The notes under the pieces: generated by a model | The model's input: the letters and a program-made list of their open reading frames with translations, nothing else | What the model was told of the DNA's origin: nothing | Databases searched by the model: none | Shown here: one piece after another, positions 1 through 4,487 of the stretch | Layout of the letters: each line of letters opens with the position of its first letter | Numbering within the stretch: the first letter of the stretch is position 1 | Made by a program: the position numbers and the translations under genes | Assembly (NCBI GenBank): GCA_016293205.1 | Contig: JAEDES010000041.1 | Location: 1 to 6,564, forward strand | Direction: 5' to 3' | DNA from: Bacilli bacterium | Lineage (GTDB): Bacteria > Bacillota_I > Bacilli_A > RF39 > UBA660 | Length of the DNA: 6,564 bases

Positions 1-293
1 CTCAAAAATTAAATGCTGATAATGAAGAATTTAAAGGTAGTACTCTAAATGCTATATTTGGTGGAATTGACTATGATTTAAGTAAGGCAATTATTAAAGG
101 AGAACAAGTAATTAATTGTACAGCAATTTTTGGAGGTATTGACATTATTTTACCTAAAGATGTTAAATTAAAAGTAAAATCAACTTCAATATTTGGCGGA
201 GTATCAGATGAAAGAAAGAATGAAAGTTCTGATTCTAAAAATATTGTTTATATTAATGCAGTATGTTTATTTGGAGGAGTTGAAATTAAATGA
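1..293 (+). CDS. LiaF-like C-terminal envelope-stress domain protein (5' end outside window)
   Basis: The reading frame is open from the window edge (first full codon at 3) to TGA at 291-293, giving 96 residues. The fragment carries four evenly spaced aromatic-Gly-Gly motifs at fragment residues 19-21, 43-45, 64-66 and 90-92 (AIFGGIDYDL, AIFGGIDIIL, SIFGGVSD, CLFGGVEIK). This is the beta-strand repeat typical of the C-terminal domain of LiaF-like cell-wall-antibiotic-response proteins (formerly DUF2154). In that family an N-terminal membrane domain is expected; it would lie upstream of the window. Known LiaF proteins dampen a LiaRS-type two-component system that senses envelope damage. Whether this one does is inference. 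The stop overlaps the next gene's start (ATGA), so the two are translationally coupled. This is the only TGA stop among the genes here; the others use TAA or TAG. Confidence 0.8.
   Translation, partial: QKLNADNEEFKGSTLNAIFGGIDYDLSKAIIKGEQVINCTAIFGGIDIILPKDVKLKVKSTSIFGGVSDERKNESSDSKNIVYINAVCLFGGVEIK
273..279 (+). promoter_or_regulatory. Ribosome binding site embedded in upstream coding sequence
   Basis: GGAGGAG lies 10 nt before the ATG at 290. It sits inside the codons for the last Phe-Gly-Gly motif of the LiaF-like protein, so the Gly-Gly codons double as the Shine-Dalgarno for the downstream gene. This supports the 290 start and tight co-translation. Confidence 0.75.
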
Positions 294-1081
294 GTCAAGC
301 TCAACGTATAATTAAATATTTTTCTATTTGTTTAGCTGTATCGTTAATTGTTGGGATTTTTTCTTTAATATTTGATGGCTTTGGAATGATTGGTAATTTG
401 TTCACTGATAATAAAAAAGATATTGATTTAGAAAATATTGAGTTATCAGATGATAATTATAAATCGTTAGAAATTGAACTTGCATTATCTGAATTAGTTA
501 TTGTTGATGGAAAAAATTTTAAAATAGAGTCTAATAAAAAATTTGTTAATGTTAAAGAAAAAGATGGTATTTTAATTATTGAAGAAAAAAATCGTAAAAT
601 TAATAATAATGCTAATAAAGTTATTGTTACTGTTCCTAAAAAATATAATTTTTCAGATGTATCTATTAAAACTGGTGCTGGAAAAGTTAGTATTAATAAT
701 ATTAATACTAACGAATTAGATTTAGAATTAGGTGCTGGAAAAGTTAATGTTGCTGGAGTTAATGTATCTAGGGAAACTGATATTGAAGGAGGAGTTGGAA
801 AAGTTAAAATTAGTGATTGTGATTTTAATAATTTGAACTTAGGTATTGGTGTTGGAGATGCTGATATAGAAGGTATTTTTATGGGATACACTAATGTTGA
901 AACTGGAATAGGTAATGTTAAAATTAAACTTCTTGATGGTGTTAATGATTATAAATTTTCTATTGAAAAAGGAATTGGTTCTATTTATGTTAATAATGAA
1001 GAAGTTGATAATGGAGTTTATGGTAATGGTAGTAAACGCATTTTTATAGACGGTGGAGTAGGTAGTATAAAAATTAGTTAA
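290..1081 (+). CDS. Membrane-anchored DUF4097-type beta-solenoid protein (putative envelope-stress adhesin)
   Basis: This protein has 263 residues. Residues about 9-37 form one hydrophobic N-terminal segment, best read as an uncleaved membrane anchor (no lipobox, no obvious cleavage site). The rest is predicted to be exported. From residue 58 the chain is beta-rich, and from 129 onward it repeats a glycine turn plus strand: GAGKVSI (129), GAGKVNV (148), GVGKVKI (168), GVGDADI (187), GIGNVKI (206), GIGSIYV (228) and GVGSIKI (256). The early spacing is 19-20 residues. This is the hallmark of DUF4097/putative-adhesin beta-helix proteins, which in Firmicutes often sit beside LiaF-, PspC- or DUF1700-type genes and include LiaX of enterococci. 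The 4-nt overlap with the LiaF-like gene and a terminator right after the stop suggest it is last in an envelope-stress operon. Family assignment is fairly secure; the ligand and exact role are unknown. Confidence 0.8.
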   Translation: MSQAQRIIKYFSICLAVSLIVGIFSLIFDGFGMIGNLFTDNKKDIDLENIELSDDNYKSLEIELALSELVIVDGKNFKIESNKKFVNVKEKDGILIIEEKNRKINNNANKVIVTVPKKYNFSDVSIKTGAGKVSINNINTNELDLELGAGKVNVAGVNVSRETDIEGGVGKVKISDCDFNNLNLGIGVGDADIEGIFMGYTNVETGIGNVKIKLLDGVNDYKFSIEKGIGSIYVNNEEVDNGVYGNGSKRIFIDGGVGSIKIS

Positions 1082-1089
1082 AGTTATTT

Positions 1090-1121
1090 AGTAGTCATAA
1101 AATTTATATGGCTATTTTTTT
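1090..1121 (+). terminator. Rho-independent terminator after the DUF4097-type gene
   Basis: Stem TAGTCATA (1092-1099) pairs with TATGGCTA (1107-1114), with one G.U pair and a 7-nt loop, followed by seven T (1115-1121). It begins 9 nt after the stop at 1081. Confidence 0.75.
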
Positions 1122-1168
1122 ATTATATTAAAAATAAGTCAATAAATATGTATTTTATTTTTTAGATG

Positions 1169-1190
1169 TGATATATTTTAGATAAAGGAG
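1169..1190 (+). promoter_or_regulatory. Candidate extended -10 and Shine-Dalgarno before the TTG start
   Basis: TGATATATT (1169-1177) fits an extended -10 (TGnTATATT), but no good -35 is visible. The predicted start would fall almost on the ribosome binding site AAGGAG (1185-1190), so the promoter call is weak. The Shine-Dalgarno, 10 nt before TTG at 1201, is strong and decides the start codon. Confidence 0.4.
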
Positions 1191-1200
1191 TTGAATTGTA

Positions 1201-1932
1201 TTGAATAAAGAATTTCTTACTGAAGAAAATTATAATAGGGGAAAAAGAAAAATATCATTTATTTCTTTAACTGTTCTTTGCTGTGGTTTATTAGTTGGTG
1301 GAGTATTAGTTGCTATTGGAGTAATGAGAAATATCGAAATAAGTAAACGTTATTCGTCTGAAAATATTGCAAAGGTAGAAAAACAAATAGAAGATGAAAA
1401 AGCTAAATTAGAAGCTAGACGAAAAGAACTTGCTGATAAAGGTGTAAAATATGATTATTCAGCTAATTATACTGATGGAGATGCTTATGAGTATAAAATT
1501 ATTTATAATGTATTAGATCCTAGTTTTGATCGTTGTCATATGGATGAATATAAAGATAGTAAAGTTACAAAAAAATATTGTTCTTTAAAGGAAGAATTAG
1601 ATGAAATAAGTGATGATTTTAATAAAGAATTTGAATCATTCGATTCTATTCCATTTTTTATGTTTGGTGGTTTTATTATTTTTGCTTCACTTATAATTTC
1701 TTTTACAACTTATATTACAACTAAAAGACGTGAAATGATGGCTTTCTCAATGCAACAAGTTATGCCTGTTGCTCAAGAAGGTATGGAAAAAATGGAACCA
1801 ACACTTTCTAAAGTTGGAAGTCGTATGATGAAAAATATGGCACCTGCTTATGGAGAAATGGCTAAAGAAATTTCTAAGGGAATTAAAGAAGGTCTTAAAG
1901 AAATGAATAATAATGATAGTGATAAAGAGTAG
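1201..1932 (+). CDS. Two-pass membrane protein with external coiled coil, function unknown
   Basis: This protein has 243 residues. It starts at TTG (1201), chosen because AAGGAG lies 10 nt upstream and no ATG in this frame occurs before the first membrane span. A basic cytoplasmic N-terminus (RGKRK, 13-17) precedes membrane segment 1 (about 18-42). An outside loop follows, with a charged, coiled-coil-prone stretch at about 53-80 and two cysteines (C112, C127) that could form a disulfide. Membrane segment 2 (about 150-173) ends at TKRRE, giving N-in/C-in topology by the positive-inside rule. The cytoplasmic tail (about 178-235) is methionine-rich and amphipathic. The gene is monocistronic, with a terminator on each side. 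I do not recognise a family. The layout resembles sensor-like or scaffold membrane proteins, but nothing in the sequence shows a function. Confidence 0.8.
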   Translation: MNKEFLTEENYNRGKRKISFISLTVLCCGLLVGGVLVAIGVMRNIEISKRYSSENIAKVEKQIEDEKAKLEARRKELADKGVKYDYSANYTDGDAYEYKIIYNVLDPSFDRCHMDEYKDSKVTKKYCSLKEELDEISDDFNKEFESFDSIPFFMFGGFIIFASLIISFTTYITTKRREMMAFSMQQVMPVAQEGMEKMEPTLSKVGSRMMKNMAPAYGEMAKEISKGIKEGLKEMNNNDSDKE

Positions 1933-1947
1933 CTTCGGCTACTTTTT
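1924..1947 (+). terminator. UUCG-capped intrinsic terminator overlapping the stop codon
   Basis: AAAGAGTAGC (1924-1933), TTCG loop (1934-1937) and GCTACTTTTT (1938-1947) form a C(UUCG)G tetraloop hairpin running into the U tract. The TAG stop (1930-1932) is inside the stem, so the last codons of the membrane protein gene are part of the terminator. Confidence 0.85.
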
Positions 1948-1978
1948 AAATTTATTTAAAAAAATTTTTGAAAAGTTG

Positions 1979-2006
1979 TTGACAACTTTCTAAAGTATGT
2001 TATAAT
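1979..2006 (+). promoter_or_regulatory. Strong sigma-A promoter of the plus-strand structured RNA
   Basis: Perfect -35 TTGACA (1979-1984), 16-nt spacer, extended -10 TGTTATAAT (1998-2006). Transcription should begin near G2013. A 7-bp dyad, AAAGTTG/CAACTTT (1972-1978 and 1983-1989), brackets the -35 and could be an operator or chance. Confidence 0.85.
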
Positions 2007-2012
2007 GATATT

Positions 2013-2262
2013 GTTAGTATATGGTGTATATACTTTAAGGGTACAAAGTCTTAATTGTATATAGAATCTTATCGCCCATATGCTAGGTTTACAGTTTAAG
2101 AAGGAAAACTTATAATGGTAAGTGGTTAGGATGAAATTAATGACTTTATCTTAACTCCCATGAAAACCAGGATGCTTTGGAGTTTATCAGGCTTCGGGGT
2201 ATCGACAAAAGAATGAAAAGTTCTTTTTGAGATAATTAGCGTCATTCTAATTATCTTTTTTT
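2013..2262 (+). ncRNA. Structured noncoding RNA, about 250 nt, class not recognised
   Basis: A near-consensus promoter and an intrinsic terminator bracket this segment, and no reading frame in it looks coding. Helices visible by eye: 2014-2024 with 2076-2086 (11 bp, two G.U), closing a 5' domain that begins at the predicted transcript start. Nested inside it are 2027-2033 with 2057-2063 (7 bp) and 2035-2039 with 2050-2054 (5 bp, 10-nt loop). Further along are 2124-2132 with 2148-2156 (9 bp, two G.U), 2153-2158 with 2179-2184 (6 bp, mutually exclusive with the previous helix), 2207-2213 with 2221-2227 (7 bp), and the terminator. I looked for tmRNA, RNase P, SRP, 6S, T-box and common riboswitch consensus motifs and saw none. 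It could be a trans-acting small RNA or a long attenuating leader for the small reading frame at 2329. RNA identity is well supported; class and function are unknown. Confidence 0.7.
2230..2262 (+). terminator. Intrinsic terminator ending the plus-strand RNA
   Basis: AGATAATTAG (2230-2239) pairs perfectly with CTAATTATCT (2247-2256) around a 7-nt loop and runs into seven T (2256-2262). A separate 7-bp hairpin (2207-2227) sits directly upstream. Confidence 0.85.
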
Positions 2263-2328
2263 ATTGTCTTTTTTCAAACTAGGTGATTTAGAACTTTATA
2301 TTTTAAAGTCAATAATAATGGAATATTA

Positions 2329-2508
2329 ATGGTAATATTATTAATACTGATAGTAATCTTTGCTATTTTGGTAATATTTTTTAAATGTTTAAAACTTGTA
2401 ATTTTATTAGACAGTTCTATGATAAGTGTGATGGGTAGCAGTGTAACAATTTCAAATTTAAAACATGAAATAAGATTTATACAATCTGATAAAACTTGTG
2501 AATCTTAA
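2329..2508 (+). CDS. Possible small membrane protein, 59 residues, with in-frame extension past the stop
   Basis: ATG at 2329 opens 59 codons to TAA at 2506-2508. Residues 2-18 are almost purely hydrophobic (starting MVILLILIVIFAILV), then Lys19, a second short hydrophobic patch, and a polar tail ending DKTCES. The same frame stays open before the ATG from 2287 and after the TAA up to another TAA at 2557-2559. The 16 codons between the stops use the T-ending codons typical of this genome and encode a Ser-rich segment with a second cysteine (SNESCGADPSRSVVPS). A terminator follows at 2583. Against a real gene: the Shine-Dalgarno is poor (only GGA near 2320), the first part has unusual ATA-rich usage, and no promoter is clear. 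It could be a genuine small protein, a gene broken by one nonsense change, or chance. No family recognised. Confidence 0.3.
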   Translation: MVILLILIVIFAILVIFFKCLKLVILLDSSMISVMGSSVTISNLKHEIRFIQSDKTCES

Positions 2509-2582
2509 TCTAATGAAAGTTGTGGTGCTGATCCTTCACGTTCTGTTGTTCCTAGTTAAAAAGATGATTAATTTATACATGT

Positions 2583-2621
2583 AAAAAGAGAACGGTTTCA
2601 ACATTCTCTTTTTATTTTTTT
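2583..2621 (+). terminator. Intrinsic terminator, probably bidirectional
   Basis: AAAAAGAGAA (2583-2592) pairs perfectly with TTCTCTTTTT (2604-2613) around an 11-nt loop, followed by a T-rich run to 2621. Because the stem itself ends in A and T runs, it could also stop transcription arriving from the right. It separates the small reading frame from the minus-strand RNA. Confidence 0.8.
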
Positions 2622-2688
2622 ATAAGTTTCTTTGTTTTTAAAATCTAGTTGTTAGTCTAAGGTGATATTGTCCTTGAAAAAGGCGACT

Positions 2689-2740
2689 AAAAAAGGATAT
2701 TACTTTAAGTTTTCCCTGTGGACTACTTTTATAATATCCC
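2689..2740 (-). terminator. Intrinsic terminator ending the minus-strand RNA
   Basis: Read on the minus strand, GGATATTA (2739-2732) pairs with TAATATCC (2702-2695), extendable by a G.U pair at 2740/2694, and is followed by six T (2694-2689). The 29-nt apical region can form a smaller hairpin (AAGT/ACTT and TCC/GGG). Confidence 0.8.
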
Positions 2741-3129
2741 TTCGTAAAGAACTGAATAACTATAATAATTACACCTATAATGGAACATTAACTTTTCTGA
2801 GTTAATGAGAAACATCCAATTCAGCATAATTGGTAGATTAATTATTCAATCCGAGTTTTAAATAGCCTTCCTGTAATATTATCAGTACTACATTAACAGC
2901 TAACTTATCATTTGAGTTTTCTTTCTCATCTTCTGTTACAGCATCTCGGTCATGATAAGCTATTACTTACGACCCTTTATCAGGTCCCCGTGATCACTTT
3001 AATGAACTTATAAAGTTTGTAACTATCAACTATTTTCTTATTATTAAGGTAATTGCCATTTCTAATGACTATCTTAATAATGTTAATCGATTAATTACTA
3101 TAGGTAGTTCATTGCGCTACCGAGATTAC
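2689..3129 (-). ncRNA. Large structured noncoding RNA, about 440 nt, class not recognised
   Basis: On the minus strand this segment runs from a consensus promoter to an intrinsic terminator. Helices (plus-strand coordinates): 3119-3126 with 2943-2950, an 8-bp perfect ATCTCGGT/ACCGAGAT pair starting about 4 nt from the predicted 5' end and closing a domain of roughly 185 nt. Inside it are 3073-3081 with 3040-3048 (9 bp perfect), which encloses 3064-3069 with 3055-3060 (6 bp, 3-nt loop), and 2983-2986 with 2971-2974. Beyond it are 2933-2938 with 2894-2899, 2828-2833 with 2816-2821 (6 bp, 6-nt loop), 2801-2807 with 2786-2792 (7 bp perfect, 8-nt loop), and the terminator. An 11-bp helix (2952-2962 with 2901-2911) crosses two of these, so it is either a pseudoknot or an alternative fold. 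A hairpin 3117-3121/3103-3107 competes with the end of the closing helix. No RNase P, tmRNA, SRP, ZTP or other consensus I know is present. Its size resembles the large ornate RNA classes, but I cannot assign it to one. Confidence 0.7.
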
Positions 3130-3135
3130 ATTATT

Positions 3136-3164
3136 AATATAATGTCTTTTTTAGAAGTTGTCAA
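3136..3164 (-). promoter_or_regulatory. Strong sigma-A promoter of the minus-strand structured RNA
   Basis: On the minus strand: perfect -35 TTGACA (3164-3159), 17-nt spacer, -10 TATATT (3141-3136). Start expected near G3129. Its -35 region, TTGACAACTT followed by CTAAA one base closer, closely matches that of the plus-strand RNA promoter at 1979. Confidence 0.85.
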
Positions 3165-3224
3165 GTATTTTTACAAAAAAAGTTTTAAAAATACAAAATT
3201 CTATTTTTTTTGACGTTATTATTA

Positions 3225-3243
3225 TATAATTTTTGTAGGTGAT
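3225..3243 (+). promoter_or_regulatory. Candidate -10 and ribosome binding site for the 96-residue protein gene
   Basis: A perfect TATAAT (3225-3230) lies 16 nt before the ATG at 3247. No properly spaced -35 is clear; a TTGACG at 3210-3215 is too close. AGGTGAT (3237-3243) matches the 16S anti-Shine-Dalgarno tail and ends 3 nt before the ATG, the same register as GAGGTGAT before the gene at 4488. If the -10 is used, the leader is only about 10 nt long. Confidence 0.5.
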
Positions 3244-3246
3244 AAT

Positions 3247-3537
3247 ATGGATTTAAAAGATCAATTTCGTTATTTAGTAGGAGGATATTTTGGTATTACT
3301 TATATGGATGAATATCCTTTGAAAGAATTTGTATTAAAAGATATAGAAAATTATATTAGAGATTTTATTGAAATTAATCCTATTGATGATTTTGATTATG
3401 TTTTAGAAAGTGAAAAAGTTAAAGATGAGGTATCTGTTTTAGTTAAGTTACAAGATAGTTTATTGGTACTTAATAAAATTAATGCTGATATGGATTTGGT
3501 ATTGCTTGTAAAAAGAAAAATTAAAAGTATGAAATAA
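3247..3537 (+). CDS. Small soluble acidic protein, 96 residues, possibly CdiI-type immunity-like
   Basis: ATG at 3247 has a strong AGGTGAT binding site ending 3 nt upstream. The protein has no signal peptide or membrane segment and is acidic except for a Lys/Arg-rich C-terminus (KRKIKSMK). It looks largely helical. Residues 9-23 (YLVGGYFGITYMDEY), followed by a helix at 25-42 and a short C-terminal helical part, recall the layout of small contact-dependent-inhibition immunity proteins, which have a Leu-Gly-x-Tyr-Phe-His-Gln-Asp-Trp motif near the N-terminus and about 90-100 residues. Here the His-Gln-Asp-Trp part is not conserved, so the resemblance is weak and is inference only. No toxin gene lies beside it; its neighbours are a divergent noncoding RNA and a lipoprotein gene 44 nt downstream. 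It is best treated as hypothetical. Confidence 0.75.
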   Translation: MDLKDQFRYLVGGYFGITYMDEYPLKEFVLKDIENYIRDFIEINPIDDFDYVLESEKVKDEVSVLVKLQDSLLVLNKINADMDLVLLVKRKIKSMK

Positions 3538-3547
3538 TTATAAAATA

Positions 3548-3556
3548 TGTTATATT
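3548..3556 (+). promoter_or_regulatory. Candidate extended -10 promoter for the lipoprotein gene
   Basis: TGTTATATT (3548-3556) fits an extended -10, with a start expected near 3563. The -35 position is poor. No terminator separates this from the 96-residue gene, so readthrough from upstream is also possible. The binding site for the ATG at 3582 is probably the imperfect AGGATGG (3565-3571), 10 nt upstream. Confidence 0.45.
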
Positions 3557-3581
3557 CTTATTATAGGATGGTTGGTAAGTT

Positions 3582-4427
3582 ATGAAGAAATTTAAATTAT
3601 TGTTTTTATTTATATTTATGATGTTTATTTGTACAGGCTGTGGTAATAGTGAAATGAATAGGGATTTAAGACATTCAGGTTTTACTATGGATGATGAACC
3701 TTTTAATTGTGAGGCTTTAAGTCCGAAACAAGATAAAGAGTTTGAAAAAATTAAATATTTAGGTTCAAATTATGTTGTTACTACTAATGGTGTTATTCAT
3801 GAAATTTCTTTTGGACAAAAATTTTCTAACGAAAAACATTGCAAGAGAGCAGATACTGAATTAACAGTTGAGGCTATTTTTGGAGAAAATGCGTTTAGAG
3901 CTAAAGATAATAAAATTTATTATTTTAAAGGTACTAATGGTATTGATCCATATACTGCTGTTTCTACTGATGATGGTAATTATTCAACTTATGCACATTT
4001 TTTAGGACAATTGGATGTTGTTAAAGTACAAAGTGTTGGTAATTCATCATATTATGTATTAAAAAATAATGGTACTGTATATAACTATGTTATTAAAAAA
4101 GATCGCTATGGAGTTTCTGATGTAAGTGTTACAACTGTTTATACTTCTGAAAACTTAGGAAGTAAAATTGTTGATTTTAATTACGCTGGTGATCAATCAG
4201 AAGCAACATTTGTAAGAACTGAAGATAAGATATTTAGAAATGAAGCATTAAATAGAAAAGATTGCAAAGAATATGTGGATGTTGAATGTGAATATGAATT
4301 TTCTGAAGATGCTACTTTAACAAAATATTATGATCGTATAATGGCTTATAATGGTTCTACACTAATTACTGATTATTTAAAAGTATTTAGAGTTGGTGGA
4401 AAAGTAAAAGAAGATGACGAAGAATAG
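3582..4427 (+). CDS. Putative lipoprotein with propeller-like repeats, function unknown
   Basis: This protein has 281 residues. A lysine-started hydrophobic signal peptide (1-19) ends at a lipobox-like CTGC with Cys20 as the likely lipidated residue. The -3 position is Cys rather than the usual Leu, but Thr-Gly-Cys is standard, so lipoprotein sorting is likely. The mature part repeats a strand/turn/strand pattern of the kind seen in beta-propellers: YVVTTNGVIHEI (64-75), AFRAKDNKIYYF (104-115), YYVLKNNGTVYNYV (157-170), ATFVRTEDKIFR (208-219) and RIMAYNGSTLIT (252-263). Spacing is about 40-53 residues, which would give five or six incomplete blades. Mature cysteines at 43, 87, 228 and 236 could pair. 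The C-terminus is very acidic (KEDDEE). No enzyme motif is visible. It is predicted to be anchored on the outer face of the membrane. The fold is inferred from pattern only; I do not recognise a named family. Confidence 0.8.
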   Translation: MKKFKLLFLFIFMMFICTGCGNSEMNRDLRHSGFTMDDEPFNCEALSPKQDKEFEKIKYLGSNYVVTTNGVIHEISFGQKFSNEKHCKRADTELTVEAIFGENAFRAKDNKIYYFKGTNGIDPYTAVSTDDGNYSTYAHFLGQLDVVKVQSVGNSSYYVLKNNGTVYNYVIKKDRYGVSDVSVTTVYTSENLGSKIVDFNYAGDQSEATFVRTEDKIFRNEALNRKDCKEYVDVECEYEFSEDATLTKYYDRIMAYNGSTLITDYLKVFRVGGKVKEDDEE

Positions 4428-4453
4428 AAAATACTTTTATCTATTCTTTCTTT
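4421..4453 (+). terminator. Probable intrinsic terminator overlapping the lipoprotein stop codon
   Basis: AGAATAG (4421-4427, ending in the TAG stop) pairs with CTATTCT (4441-4447); an inner AAAA/TTTT pairing extends the stem. The T tract (TTTCTTT) is interrupted, so termination may be partial. Confidence 0.6.
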
Positions 4454-4454
4454 G

Positions 4455-4463
4455 TGTTATAAT
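4455..4463 (+). promoter_or_regulatory. Extended -10 promoter of the RNA-modification operon
   Basis: TGTTATAAT (4455-4463) is a perfect extended -10 with start near 4470. The -35 area falls in the preceding terminator stem and is weak. The Shine-Dalgarno GAGGTGAT (4477-4484) follows, ending 3 nt before the ATG at 4488. Confidence 0.65.
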
Positions 4464-4487
4464 ATGTAGGAATTTTGAGGTGATTTT

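Noticed and set aside
457..891. A 144-codon minus-strand open frame antisense to the DUF4097-type gene.
   Set aside because: It lies wholly inside a well-supported gene. Its Pro/Ser/Thr/Leu-rich product is the mirror of the Gly/Val repeat codons, and it has no ribosome binding site.
2040..2086. TGCTAGG and GGGTACAAAG segments considered as SRP or T-box signatures.
   Set aside because: The GGAA-capped SRP helix and the T-box sequence TGGNACCGCG are both missing.
2515..2583. A 23-codon plus-strand frame starting ATGAAAGTTGTGGTGCTG.
   Set aside because: It uses GTG and CTG codons rare in this genome, lacks a binding site, and overlaps the frame whose codons look more native.
2652..2690. TTAGTC/GACTAA inverted repeat between the two facing terminators.
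   Set aside because: It is only 6 bp with a 27-nt loop and has no T tract in the right place on either strand; terminators on both sides already explain the region.
2111..2783. TATAATGG occurs at 2111-2118 and 2776-2783, so the two RNAs share an 8-nt complementarity that could allow pairing in trans.
   Set aside because: An 8-nt AT-rich match is expected by chance at this base composition, and nothing else extends it.
2740..2824. A 28-codon minus-strand frame (MFLINSEKLMF...) near the end of the minus-strand RNA.
   Set aside because: There is no Shine-Dalgarno, and the segment is better explained by the 7-bp hairpin and the terminator stem it covers.
2971..2990. The minus-strand motif GGGTCGTAAGTAA, recalling the start of the ZTP riboswitch.
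   Set aside because: The conserved second half of the ZTP motif is absent, and the segment lies in the middle of the transcript with no downstream gene.
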